64,000 nucleotides of DNA from positions 1,674,001-1,738,000 of the forward strand of contig NZ_CP187532.1 in NCBI RefSeq assembly GCF_049852125.1. The letters run 5' to 3'. The translations under genes were made by a program, and so were the position numbers. Each line of letters begins with the position of its first letter. Position 1 is the first letter of the stretch. This document shows, one piece after another, positions 6,090 through 14,035 of the stretch. The notes beneath the pieces are model-generated. The model made no database searches. It was not told where the DNA came from and saw nothing but the letters and a program-made list of their open reading frames with translations. This stretch comes from Senimuribacter sp049852125. Its GTDB lineage: Bacteria; Bacillota; Clostridia; Peptostreptococcales; Anaerovoracaceae.

Positions 6090-7391
6090 TTAAATTTCTA
6101 TTTTTGTCGTAACCTGTCCTTCTTTGTCGTACTCCCAGGTCAATGTTCCATCATATTTTTCTACAATCTGCTGCATATTCTGTGTGCCAATTCCATGATT
6201 TTCCTTGTCCTGTTTACTGGTCAAAAGCTGTCCGTCCTGCACCTTGGGCGCTTCTATCGCTGTATTTCTAATTTCCAGAAACAACATCTTTTTATAGGAT
6301 TTGATTAAAGAAAACACTTCCCGTTTTTCTGCACATCTTTCAGCCGCTTCACAGGCATTTTTCAGTCCATTGGAAAGGAGCACCGCAAGGTCTGCATCAC
6401 TGATTCGCATCTGTGTAGGAAATCTTCCCGTTACGAAAAAAGCAACGCCCGCCTCTTCTGCCCATGCTACCTGGGCATTTACAATGGCGTCTGCCACCAG
6501 ATTGCCAGTGGCTATGTAATCAAAATCTCTGGCTTTCTGTTCCAAATCTTCTGTATACCTGCGAAGCTGGGACAAATCCCCCTCGTCGATCAACGCCCGC
6601 AGTGCCAGCAGATAGGCTTTCTGATCATGTCGAAAACGCTGCAGCTTCTTGTTTTTCACTGTGATTTCCTGGTACTGCGCCGCCTGCTGCTCGATACATC
6701 GCTGTTTAAATTGATCGTCTTCTTTTAGCTTCTTCCTCTGCTCGTAGAGCACGTTGAGCAATACGCCAAAGGCAAGCATACCGATGCCCAGCACACACAC
6801 GGCAAGCTGCATTGCCACTTTATACCGATAGATCATACCGTTATCTACTGCCACCATGCTGGCAACCCCAATCGCTACACCTGCTGCGAAGATCCATACT
6901 GCATAATAGAGCACCTGTTTCCATCCGAACTGCTTCAGATAACGCTGCAGCACCGGTCTTGTATATTTGGATATAGCCGCTGTCACACCCAATATCACGA
7001 TACAAGTTCCCATTTTACAAATTGCGTCAAGGGCGACCTCTCGCTCACCCTCCAATACCGTTCCCGTATACCAGAACATTGCAATTACGCTCTGCACCAG
7101 CGCTTCTATGATCATCATGGTAAAATGCACCAGAAACGTAACCTCTACCAGTACCCGCTTCTTTCCCTCAAAACAAATGATGGAAAACATCATCTGCACA
7201 AACAACGACACGAAAATTCGGTTTGTGGGATCCGTCAGCAAAAGCGTCACCAAGGCACCGGTCAGCACCAGAACCGCACCCAATAACAAAGCGTCCCTGC
7301 GCAGGGAAAAAGAGAATCCAAATATGCCGCACAGAACAACTGCCAAACGCAAAAGATCAATGAAATACACCCCTGTATAAAGTACATTCAT
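6090..7391 (-). CDS. AgrC-like sensor histidine kinase (GHKL type)
   Basis: 433 residues. Six or seven hydrophobic helices fill residues 1-215. A coiled linker (LYEQRKKLKEDDQFKQ) follows, then the HPK10-type H-box FRHDQKAYL with His255, and a GHKL ATPase domain with an N-box (LLSNGLKNACEAAE) and G-box (NHGIGTQNM). Kinases of this type usually sense secreted peptides with the polytopic domain. It overlaps its regulator gene by four bases and is followed by a 20-residue peptide gene. No AgrB-type processing protease is found, so any peptide signal is probably unprocessed or exported otherwise. Confidence 0.92.
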   Translation of the reverse strand: MNVLYTGVYFIDLLRLAVVLCGIFGFSFSLRRDALLLGAVLVLTGALVTLLLTDPTNRIFVSLFVQMMFSIICFEGKKRVLVEVTFLVHFTMMIIEALVQSVIAMFWYTGTVLEGEREVALDAICKMGTCIVILGVTAAISKYTRPVLQRYLKQFGWKQVLYYAVWIFAAGVAIGVASMVAVDNGMIYRYKVAMQLAVCVLGIGMLAFGVLLNVLYEQRKKLKEDDQFKQRCIEQQAAQYQEITVKNKKLQRFRHDQKAYLLALRALIDEGDLSQLRRYTEDLEQKARDFDYIATGNLVADAIVNAQVAWAEEAGVAFFVTGRFPTQMRISDADLAVLLSNGLKNACEAAERCAEKREVFSLIKSYKKMLFLEIRNTAIEAPKVQDGQLLTSKQDKENHGIGTQNMQQIVEKYDGTLTWEYDKEGQVTTKIEI

Positions 7392-8089
7392 ACCAGTTTC
7401 GCCATCCTTTTACAATAGTTTCGATAAGATTCTTTGCACGCCGCTTTTCTGCGCCTGCTGATATGCAGCACACCCAAGCTGTGCTCCAAAATAGCACCCT
7501 CCCCGTTTATTTCCTGTATATAGGCGCAATTGATCAGATGCCGGTCACTGACTCTGAGAAAGTCAGTCTCCTGCAGCGTTTCCTCCCATGCAGACAAGCT
7601 TTTTCGCTGATTAGAAACACGTTTACCCGATACCAGATACACATCGGTGTAAACGCCATCTACCGCAATATAGGCGATATCCGAGCTGCTAACAGTATTT
7701 CCGTCTTCCAATTCTATCCTGATGTCTCTGGGCAGCAATCGGATTGCAGTTTCCAGAGATTCTTCTATTTCAAACTGCCGCGCCGGCTTGGCAATAAAGC
7801 TAATCACATTCCGTCCAAAAGCCTGCGGCATCATTTCCGTGTGACTGGACACAAAGATAATGAGAGGCTTTCCATCTGACTGGCAAAGCATATCCTTTGC
7901 TGTAATCCCGGAAATACCGGGCATTTCAATATCCAAAAGTAGAATATCCGGATCATGCTGCGTAATTGTTTCTGCAGTATACTCCGTCAGAATTTCCGCT
8001 TCTATCCCGGAGCGTGTTAAAAAATCCATGCACTGCACTGCAAGTGCCTGCGCGCAATCCCTTTCATCCTCACAAATTAAAATCTTCAT
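7388..8089 (-). CDS. AgrA-like LytTR response regulator
   Basis: 233 residues. The receiver domain has EDE at 7-9, the phospho-acceptor at about Asp53 (ILLLDIEMPGISG) and FVSSHTE and KPARQFE motifs. A C-terminal LytTR DNA-binding domain (about 130-233) has FLRVSDRHLINCAYI and ISRRRKAACK. LytTR proteins bind direct repeats about 21 bp apart. Such a pair lies right downstream of the partner kinase gene, before the peptide gene. It is the first gene of the regulator-kinase operon. Confidence 0.93.
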   Translation of the reverse strand: MKILICEDERDCAQALAVQCMDFLTRSGIEAEILTEYTAETITQHDPDILLLDIEMPGISGITAKDMLCQSDGKPLIIFVSSHTEMMPQAFGRNVISFIAKPARQFEIEESLETAIRLLPRDIRIELEDGNTVSSSDIAYIAVDGVYTDVYLVSGKRVSNQRKSLSAWEETLQETDFLRVSDRHLINCAYIQEINGEGAILEHSLGVLHISRRRKAACKESYRNYCKRMAKLV

Positions 8090-8130
8090 ATCCTGTTCCT
8101 AATCAATCCATGCTATTTCTGTTTTATTAT

Positions 8131-8159
8131 ATTTTATCATGCTAGATATTGGAATTCAA
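8131..8159 (-). promoter_or_regulatory. Promoter of the AgrA/AgrC-like operon
   Basis: On the minus strand TTGAAT (8154-8159) and TAAAAT (8131-8136) are 17 bp apart. The start codon of the regulator follows after about 40 bp. This is a good sigma-A promoter, so basal expression does not need the activator. Confidence 0.65.
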
Positions 8160-8179
8160 TCATTTTCAGAATATAACAA

Positions 8180-8208
8180 ACAAGTTCCCTCATCTTGAAG
8201 GAACTTGT
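8180..8208 (-). terminator. Hairpin terminator downstream of the aldo-keto reductase remnant
   Basis: A nine-base-pair stem (ACAAGTTCC with GGAACTTGT) encloses an 11-base loop. On the minus strand it is followed by TTTGTTAT. It separates the reductase remnant from the regulator promoter. Confidence 0.55.
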
Positions 8209-8257
8209 TATCGTAATATCCATATATTGCATCACAGTGTACGGACCTGCCGCGGAT

Positions 8258-8884
8258 TTATTGTTGTTCCGCAAGCTTTTTCATCACACCTGGAATGTCG
8301 ATTTTCTGCGGACACCGGGAAAGACACGCGCCGCAGGAAAGGCACGCCGAAGCGCCTTTCGTCTCTGACAGCATGCCGATTTTCCAGGTAGAACCGGTAA
8401 TATTCTGCTCATTGTATCCTTTGATCAGCAGCGGAATCTCAAGTCCTGCCGGGCAGATGCCGCAGCAATACCGGCAGCCGGAGCACGGCACGCCCATGGT
8501 TTTGAAAAAGGCGTCCGCCGCCCTTTGTAAAGTCTTCCTCTCCGCGTCACTCAATGGCTTCGGCGCATCAAACAGCGCTGCATTTTCAATGACCTGAGAC
8601 GCATCCGCCATACCGGAAAACACGGTCTGTACGCCCGAAAGTCCCAGCAGAAAACTTTCCCGCGGATACTTTGCAAGAGCCTCCCCCAGAAACCTTTCTG
8701 AATCACCGTCCTGATAAGACCAGGCAGTGTCAAAGACATTGATGCCCTGCTGCATCGCCGCGTCTACCACCTTCTGTCCCGCCGCCCTGTCAATCCTGTT
8801 TAAATCGCCGTCTACCGTCGGAAATCTGAGGCCCCCAAGTCCAAGGGTAGAAATCTTTTTTCCATAAAAATCCTGATACTGCAT
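8258..8884 (-). pseudogene. Internally deleted aldo-keto reductase with ferredoxin-type C-terminus
   Basis: 208 codons against about 370 for the family. The N-terminus is a normal reductase start (STLGLGGLRFP, INVFDTAWSY with Asp and Tyr). At ESFLL the sequence jumps to GLSGVQTVFSGM, which belongs near residue 240-250 of a full protein. The middle of the TIM barrel, with the catalytic Lys and His, is missing. The frame is kept and the C-terminal 4Fe-4S segments are intact (CSGCRYCCGICP and CLSCGACLSRCP). It is probably a decayed gene. A small iron-sulfur protein as product cannot be excluded. Confidence 0.75.
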
Positions 8885-9079
8885 CCGTCATCTCACCTTT
8901 CTTTATTCTCTTACCCATTGTACCCCTTGCGGTCTGCAATAGCAAATACGCATCAAGTATACCTTCCATGCCCAAAAGGCATGAATTGTTCTTAAGAAAA
9001 AATTAAGAGGTTCCTCTGGTTTTTCTTCCGTCTTTCCTGCTATGATTCTTTTAACAAGAAAAATACGAGGTGAATTGAA

Positions 9080-9670
9080 ATGAAAAAGAATCTGTTATTC
9101 ATAACTGCACTGATACTAATACTTGCGATTGCCTGCACCGGCTGCAGCAAAGCTTCCCCCGGCAGCACAGACGATAAGAAGCCTGCGGAAAACACCAAGA
9201 ACAGCGATGTCCTGCATCAGCAAAGCCAGCTAAAAGAATCCAAAGAACTCTCTCTTTCCGAAGATGGAAGCCTCACAGTGGAAATCGATACACTGGCAAA
9301 ACCTGACAGCATTGCGCCTGAAGATAAACCGATTTTTCTTGCCGTCAAAGTAAAGGAAGATACCGATATCGCCCTGCGCTACACCTATGATACCTATGGA
9401 AAAGAGGGCGTCATGCTCTGCTGCGACGTCAACGATAGCGATGAAAATGAAGTTCTGCTGAAACCCATCTATACCATGCGCCTAGCACAGTCTTCTGAGG
9501 AAAATTACGGAGAAATCTGGCTCGGTGGCGGTACATTTTTGAAAAAAGGCACTAATCTGTTTTATTTAAGCGCAGGCGATCAGACCCTGTCCTGCCATAT
9601 GACACTGCAGCTGACCTTCTTTGAGCCAAAGAAGATTGAAAGCGCCGTTCTGTACCCGAAAGAAAAATAA
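9080..9670 (+). CDS. Lipoprotein of unknown function, 196 aa
   Basis: A basic start and hydrophobic stretch (KKNLLFITALILILAIA) end in CTGCSKAS, a lipobox-like site; Cys19 or Cys22 is the likely lipid-bearing residue. A Ser/Lys/Asp-rich linker (23-60) and a beta-rich domain (about 65-190) follow. The ribosome site is GAGGTGA, 6 bp before the ATG. It is a single gene with a possible hairpin after it. No family recognised. Confidence 0.75.
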   Translation: MKKNLLFITALILILAIACTGCSKASPGSTDDKKPAENTKNSDVLHQQSQLKESKELSLSEDGSLTVEIDTLAKPDSIAPEDKPIFLAVKVKEDTDIALRYTYDTYGKEGVMLCCDVNDSDENEVLLKPIYTMRLAQSSEENYGEIWLGGGTFLKKGTNLFYLSAGDQTLSCHMTLQLTFFEPKKIESAVLYPKEK

Positions 9671-9684
9671 GTATGCCAAAAAGC

Positions 9685-9725
9685 CGGTGCAAGCTACTGT
9701 CAAAATAACAACACAATTTGCACCG
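9685..9725 (+). terminator. Possible terminator of the lipoprotein gene
   Basis: An eight-base-pair stem (CGGTGCAA with TTGCACCG) with a long 25-base loop is followed by ATTTTATC. The long loop makes it weak. Confidence 0.35.
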
Positions 9726-9744
9726 ATTTTATCTATATGTCATA

Positions 9745-10080
9745 TTAATGATAGAAACTTTGAAAAACATCTTCAAATAACTGATCTCCATATCTTTGAT
9801 ACAGCTGACCTGCCAATTTATAACATGCCTCATCATCTCTTTGAGAAATTGCAATGATATTCATAATCATATTATCCTTTGCAAGAGAATAGACTACACG
9901 AATGCCGATGCCTCTATATTTTATTTTAAAGAAACCAGTTAGGTTTGTTCCGCTCTTATTCCCCCTTGGTAGAGGATTTTGGCTGATCTTAATCACACCC
10001 TTTAAAACCTGTTTTTGCAAAGAACGATCCAATCTCCGAAAATCTGCGGCGGCTTCATCAATAATCTTTATCCCCCACAT
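9745..10080 (-). CDS. RelE/ParE-family toxin
   Basis: 111 residues, the usual length. It starts MWGIKIIDEAAADFRRLDRS and contains the family pattern FKIKYRGIGIRVVYSLAKDNMIMNIIAISQRDD, which matches the RelE/ParE core (basic strand, R-VY, I-HR-type position as ISQR). Such toxins cut mRNA in the ribosome or poison gyrase. The gene starts on the last base of the antitoxin stop codon (TAATG), so the pair is coupled. The C-terminus is slightly longer than in minimal RelE. Confidence 0.8.
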   Translation of the reverse strand: MWGIKIIDEAAADFRRLDRSLQKQVLKGVIKISQNPLPRGNKSGTNLTGFFKIKYRGIGIRVVYSLAKDNMIMNIIAISQRDDEACYKLAGQLYQRYGDQLFEDVFQSFYH

Positions 10081-10454
10081 TATTCAATCTCCACATCCTC
10101 ATATCCATCCATTATTTCATCAAGGGAAAAACCCTGTTCTTTTATAAAATCAAAAAAGTCTTGTGCCTTTGGATCGCTGTTCATCCTACTTTCGGCTAAA
10201 TCAGAAAGTCTTATTTCCTCTAAATACTCCAGCAGTAAATCCAATTTATATGCCTTTTCGGCAAATTCCCTATATGCAGGCATCGAAACCACTACTGCCG
10301 CAGGTTTATTATTTTTTAGTACAATATACTCCGCATTGCTATGCTGTACATGATCAAAAATTTTAGAAGTTTTTCCTTTGCTGAAATCAGAAATAGAAAC
10401 CAGACTTTCAGCAATCTTCAACGCATCGCCTATTATAAAATCTTTATAATTCAT
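10080..10454 (-). CDS. Phd/YefM-like antitoxin
   Basis: 124 residues from the ATG at 10454, which has GGAGG 8 bp upstream. An earlier in-frame ATG has no such site. The N-terminal half carries the Phd/YefM features: a start with predicted DNA-binding strand, then EYIVLKNNKPAAVVVSMPAYREFAE. The acidic C-terminal tail should wrap the toxin. It normally represses its own operon. Coupled by one base to the RelE-like toxin. Confidence 0.8.
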   Translation of the reverse strand: MNYKDFIIGDALKIAESLVSISDFSKGKTSKIFDHVQHSNAEYIVLKNNKPAAVVVSMPAYREFAEKAYKLDLLLEYLEEIRLSDLAESRMNSDPKAQDFFDFIKEQGFSLDEIMDGYEDVEIE

Positions 10455-10556
10455 ATTGATTTGCCTCCGTTCGCGTTTAGTGTAACGGAGTTCAGTATAA
10501 AAATCAATATAATTTACCAATAAATTTTATAGTTTATTTTTAGTTCCGAAATCACT

Positions 10557-10586
10557 AAAACCGCCGCGGTCACCCGCGGCGGTTTT
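10557..10586. terminator. Strong GC-rich hairpin, probable bidirectional terminator
   Basis: A perfect 13-base-pair stem (AAAACCGCCGCGG with its complement) has a four-base loop, TCAC. It has a T-run on both strands. It lies between the 52-residue gene and the antitoxin gene and probably ends the former. Confidence 0.75.
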
Positions 10587-10617
10587 GGTTTACTTAGAAG
10601 GTATTGCTTTATCTCAC

Positions 10618-10776
10618 TCATACAGTATAGGACCATTCATCAAAAATCCTTCTCTCAACATCTTCGGTTCTGTGCGACAGCAGCCACATCAGTACCAGAA
10701 ATTCCTTGTCCCGCCCCTCCGGGGGCTTATCCTTCTTACTGTCCTGTCGTTTCTTATTCTTTCCCTTGTTTCCCAT
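10618..10776 (-). CDS. Small basic protein, 52 aa
   Basis: Reads MGNKGKNKKRQDSKKDKPPE, then GRDKEFLVLMWLLSHRTEDV and RRIFDEWSYTV. The ribosome site AGGAGGAG lies 4 bp before the ATG. A TATAAT box (minus strand, 10825-10830) is about 50 bp upstream, and the hairpin at 10557-10586 follows. The first 22 residues are highly positive and probably disordered; the rest looks like a short helix pair. Nucleic-acid or ribosome binding is possible. No family recognised. Confidence 0.65.
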   Translation of the reverse strand: MGNKGKNKKRQDSKKDKPPEGRDKEFLVLMWLLSHRTEDVERRIFDEWSYTV

Positions 10777-10885
10777 GTTCTCCTCCTGATAAATTTTCTA
10801 ATTCTAATGCCCTTTTGTACTTTTATTATACCGCCTGAATTTGTAGAAACCGATGAAATTCTGTGTAAATTTTGTGAGTAAAATC

Positions 10886-10920
10886 TTGCGAAATTATTAC
10901 AAATAGTGGTATCATATAAT
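10886..10920 (+). promoter_or_regulatory. Promoter of the ABC exporter gene
   Basis: TTGCGA (10886-10891) is followed after 18 bp by TATCAT (10910-10915) and at once by TATAAT (10915-10920). Two overlapping -10 boxes are possible. The gene starts about 40 bp downstream after AGGAGG. Confidence 0.55.
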
Positions 10921-10960
10921 ACAGCGACCCTGCAAAAAACTGCAACATAGGAGGAACTCA

Positions 10961-12694
10961 ATGATTCGAAAATTTGCTAAATACTACAGACCCCATCTGC
11001 GTCTGTTCACCCTGGATATGATATGTGCTTTTATCGTAGCGTGCTGCGACCTGTTTTATCCGGTCATTGCGAAAAATATCATCAACGACTATGTGCCGAA
11101 TCAGAACATCCGGCTCTTTATCGTATGGGCAATCGTGCTCCTTGGTATTTATGTGCTTAAAGCCGTACTGAATTTTATCATTCAATATTGGGGTCACATC
11201 GTCGGCGTCAGAATTCAGGGCGACATGCGCCGCGAGCTGTTTCGCCACCTGCAGAAACTGCCCTTTTCTTTCTTTGACGAAAATAAAACCGGCGTCATCA
11301 TGAGCCGGATGATCAACGACTTGTTCGAGGTGTCTGAGCTGGCGCACCACGGTCCGGAAAATCTGTTTCTGTCGCTGATTATGCTCCTCGGCTCCTTTAT
11401 CATGCTGTCCCAGATCAGCCTGCCGCTGACTCTGATCACCTTCGCGGTACTGCCGTTTATGATTTTCTTCGCCTTTAAAACGAGAACTATCATGAACAAC
11501 GCGTTCAGTGAAACCCGCGTTAAAACCGCCGAAATCAACGCCAATGTAGAAACTGCAATCGCGGGAATCCGTGTTTCCAAGGCTTACACCGCAGACGAAC
11601 ACGAAAATAAAAAATTCAACATCGCCAACGAAAATCTCAAGCGTTCCCGCGCCGGCGCTTATAAAGCCATGGGCATTTTCCACTCCGGCATGACCTTGTT
11701 TATGGACCTTCTCTATTTGGTGGTGCTTTCTTCCGGCGGTCTGTTCTTCTTCTATGGAAAAATCAACGCTGGTGAATTCGCCGCATTCCTTTTGTACATT
11801 TCCATGTTTCTGAATCCAGTCAACAAGCTGGTCGCGTTTTACGAACAGCTGCAGGAAGGCATGACGGGATTTCGCAGATTCTGCGAAATCATGGCAATCG
11901 ACGAAGAAGAAGACAGCAGCGCCGATTTACTGCATCCTGACCATCTGGACGGCAGCATCAGCTTCGAAAATGTCACCTTCAGCTACGAAAGCAGCGATAA
12001 AGAAGGCGAAGCGCCGCCTGTCATCAGCAATCTGACCATGGATATCAAAAAAGGACGCACCCTTGCCCTGGTCGGTCCATCCGGCAGCGGCAAAACCACC
12101 ATGTGCCATCTGATTCCAAGATTCTATGACGTAGATTCCGGTCGTATCACCATCGACGGCATCGATATTACAAAGATTTCCCGTTACAATCTGCGTAAAA
12201 ATATCGGCATGGTCGCTCAGGACGTCTTCCTGTTCAACGGCACCATCCGAGAAAATATCGCCTACGGAAACCTGGACGCCACCGATGAAGAAATCATCGA
12301 AGCAGCGAAAAAAGCCAACATTCACGACTACATCATGACCATGGAAGATGGTTACGACACCCAGGTCGGTGAGCGCGGCATCAAGCTGTCCGGTGGTCAA
12401 AAACAAAGGATTTCCATCGCCCGCGTCTTCCTGAAAAATCCGCCGATTCTCATTCTGGACGAAGCAACTTCCGCGCTGGATAACGCCACAGAAATGTTAA
12501 TCCAGCAGTCTCTGGAAGAACTGGGTCGCGGCAGAACCTCGATCATCGTCGCTCACCGCCTCTCCACCATCAAAAGCGCCGATGAAATCATCGTACTCAC
12601 TTCTGACGGCATCGCGGAGCGAGGCAGTCACGACGAACTGGTGACCGCCGGCGGCATGTACGCGCAGCTGTACCAGTATCAGTTCAGAGAGTAA
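10961..12694 (+). CDS. ABC exporter, fused membrane and ATPase domains
   Basis: 577 residues, the typical half-transporter length. Residues 1-310 hold six membrane helices (ABC transporter type-1 domain). The ATPase domain (about 330-577) has Walker A GPSGSGKTT, the Q-loop MVAQDVFLF, the signature LSGGQKQR, Walker B LILDEATSALD and the H-loop AHRLST. It probably works as a homodimer that exports lipids, drugs or peptides, like MsbA/BmrA. The ribosome site is AGGAGG. It is a single gene and its 3' end runs into repeat array 2. The substrate cannot be told. Confidence 0.93.
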   Translation: MIRKFAKYYRPHLRLFTLDMICAFIVACCDLFYPVIAKNIINDYVPNQNIRLFIVWAIVLLGIYVLKAVLNFIIQYWGHIVGVRIQGDMRRELFRHLQKLPFSFFDENKTGVIMSRMINDLFEVSELAHHGPENLFLSLIMLLGSFIMLSQISLPLTLITFAVLPFMIFFAFKTRTIMNNAFSETRVKTAEINANVETAIAGIRVSKAYTADEHENKKFNIANENLKRSRAGAYKAMGIFHSGMTLFMDLLYLVVLSSGGLFFFYGKINAGEFAAFLLYISMFLNPVNKLVAFYEQLQEGMTGFRRFCEIMAIDEEEDSSADLLHPDHLDGSISFENVTFSYESSDKEGEAPPVISNLTMDIKKGRTLALVGPSGSGKTTMCHLIPRFYDVDSGRITIDGIDITKISRYNLRKNIGMVAQDVFLFNGTIRENIAYGNLDATDEEIIEAAKKANIHDYIMTMEDGYDTQVGERGIKLSGGQKQRISIARVFLKNPPILILDEATSALDNATEMLIQQSLEELGRGRTSIIVAHRLSTIKSADEIIVLTSDGIAERGSHDELVTAGGMYAQLYQYQFRE

Positions 12695-12736
12695 GACGGC
12701 TCATGATTTGAATCACCTGGAAGTTAGAAATCAAAC

Positions 12737-13113
12737 GTTGTGCAAATCTCGTTCCAGCAACGGACTTTTGCACAACTTTTTTCTTGTAAGGAAGCTGCTG
12801 GTTGTGCAAAAGTATTGATTCTTTCATCCATATGCACAACTCTCTCCTCCTATTTAGGGCTCCAGTTGTGCATTTCCTTGCAATCAAAGTCGATTTGCAA
12901 AACAAAACGCATTTGAGTTCAGCTGAAAAAGAAGATTTTCCGTTGTCAGTTGTGCAAATGCATTGATAATTTATCATACTGCACAACTCTGAACCCTTTA
13001 CATTCCCAAAAGTTTTGCAAATTGACTTTCAAATACCATATCTGCACAACTTTTTCTTCTTTATCTTTGCGATGGTTGTGCAAACGGCTATAAATCCAAT
13101 GATTTTGCACAAC
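12737..13113. repeat. Phased inverted half-site array 2 (12 half-sites, one phase break)
   Basis: GTTGTGCA or GTTTTGCA is found at 12737, 12801, 12865, 12949, 13012 and 13075. TGCACAAC is at 12769, 12833, 12980, 13043 and 13106, with a decayed TGCAAAAC at 12896. Steps are 31 or 32 bp except one of 53 bp (12896 to 12949), where part of a unit seems lost. The sequence between sites is not repeated here, so the half-sites are conserved while the spacers drift. The array fills the gap between two convergent genes and ends 15 bp from the stop of the nuclease-like gene. Confidence 0.88.
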
Positions 13114-13127
13114 GTTCACAGCCGCTG

Positions 13128-13910
13128 CTAACGACAAAAGCTTTCTAAAATTTCATCGATAAGTTGTGTATTGATATTCCCATGAATATCTTCGAAGGTA
13201 AAGATTACATCCTCCCACGGTTTCAAGCCATTTTCCAGATAAAACTTGATTTTCCACATTGCATCTTCTAAATAATTTGGATTTCCAATCATCCCGAAAT
13301 GCTCAAGCAGTTTGATGCGGTTTTCGCTTTTCACTGCAATCCGAAAATCTGGCGAGATGCTTTTTCCATGAATCGTAATCAGCTCCTCATACCGATATTC
13401 TATTTCTTTAGTAAAAAGCAAGTTTGAAATAATTGCCTCTGATTTTGATCTCACAAAATCACCTTTTAATGTTCGATGTACTAAATTCTCAGGATACTTC
13501 AAATTTCTTTCATATGAACTGCTTCCCCATCCAGAAAAATCTGTTTCACTTAAATGAAAACTATCCAGAGGCATTTGCCGATAAGCTTTGGGCGCTTGTA
13601 AAATGAGATCCTGCACGTCTGCCTCGCAATATCCCTTTGCCAGCTGGTCAAGTAATATCTGATTGCATTCCATACGTTTCAATGATTCTTCGAGAAAGTA
13701 TCTCTTCTGCAACGCCTGCACGACTTCATTATCTCCATTTCCCAGGTATGTTTTCTTTCCGTTTAACAAACGGAAGTAATATGGCTTTCCCTTTACCATA
13801 TTTACAGAAAGTTTTCCCTCCGGCAAGTCTTTCAGTTCTTTCCGATAAAGTCCGGCAACCTTGTCCTGATACTGCAGTTCTTTTTCTACATATAATTTAC
13901 TATTATACAA
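13128..13910 (-). CDS. Nuclease-like protein, PD-(D/E)xK type (putative)
   Basis: 260 residues. The C-terminal half (about 150-255) has the order expected of a restriction-type fold: RSKSEAIISNLL with Glu158, a strand IEYRYEELI, then SISPDFRI with Asp188, and IKLLEHFGM with Glu203-His204. This pattern (E, PD, E-H in place of E-x-K) occurs in small endonuclease-like proteins of gut Clostridia. The N-terminal half (about 1-100) is basic, helical and may bind nucleic acid (PYYFRLLNGKKTYLG). Its 3' end lies 15 bp from array 2. Activity is inferred from motifs only. Confidence 0.6.
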   Translation of the reverse strand: MYNSKLYVEKELQYQDKVAGLYRKELKDLPEGKLSVNMVKGKPYYFRLLNGKKTYLGNGDNEVVQALQKRYFLEESLKRMECNQILLDQLAKGYCEADVQDLILQAPKAYRQMPLDSFHLSETDFSGWGSSSYERNLKYPENLVHRTLKGDFVRSKSEAIISNLLFTKEIEYRYEELITIHGKSISPDFRIAVKSENRIKLLEHFGMIGNPNYLEDAMWKIKFYLENGLKPWEDVIFTFEDIHGNINTQLIDEILESFCR

Positions 13911-13994
13911 TATTTTCCCATCTCCTTTCGTGATTGCTTTTCACTATACTATCTTTCTATGGGGAAATCAATGTAAATTTTTCCTAAAAAAGAA

Positions 13995-14026
13995 AAAACC
14001 GTACAAAGCATAATTTGTACAGTTTT
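13995..14026 (-). terminator. Terminator of the threonine deaminase gene
   Basis: A stem of GTACAAA with TTTGTAC is extended by A-T rich pairs. On the minus strand it is followed by GGTTTTTTCTTTTTT. It starts 10 bp after the stop codon. Confidence 0.75.
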
Positions 14027-14035
14027 CTAAATTTA

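Noticed and set aside
10958..11683. 241-codon minus-strand ORF opposite the ABC exporter
   Set aside because: A shadow frame of a well-supported transporter gene; its composition (His- and Asp-rich) is typical of antisense frames.
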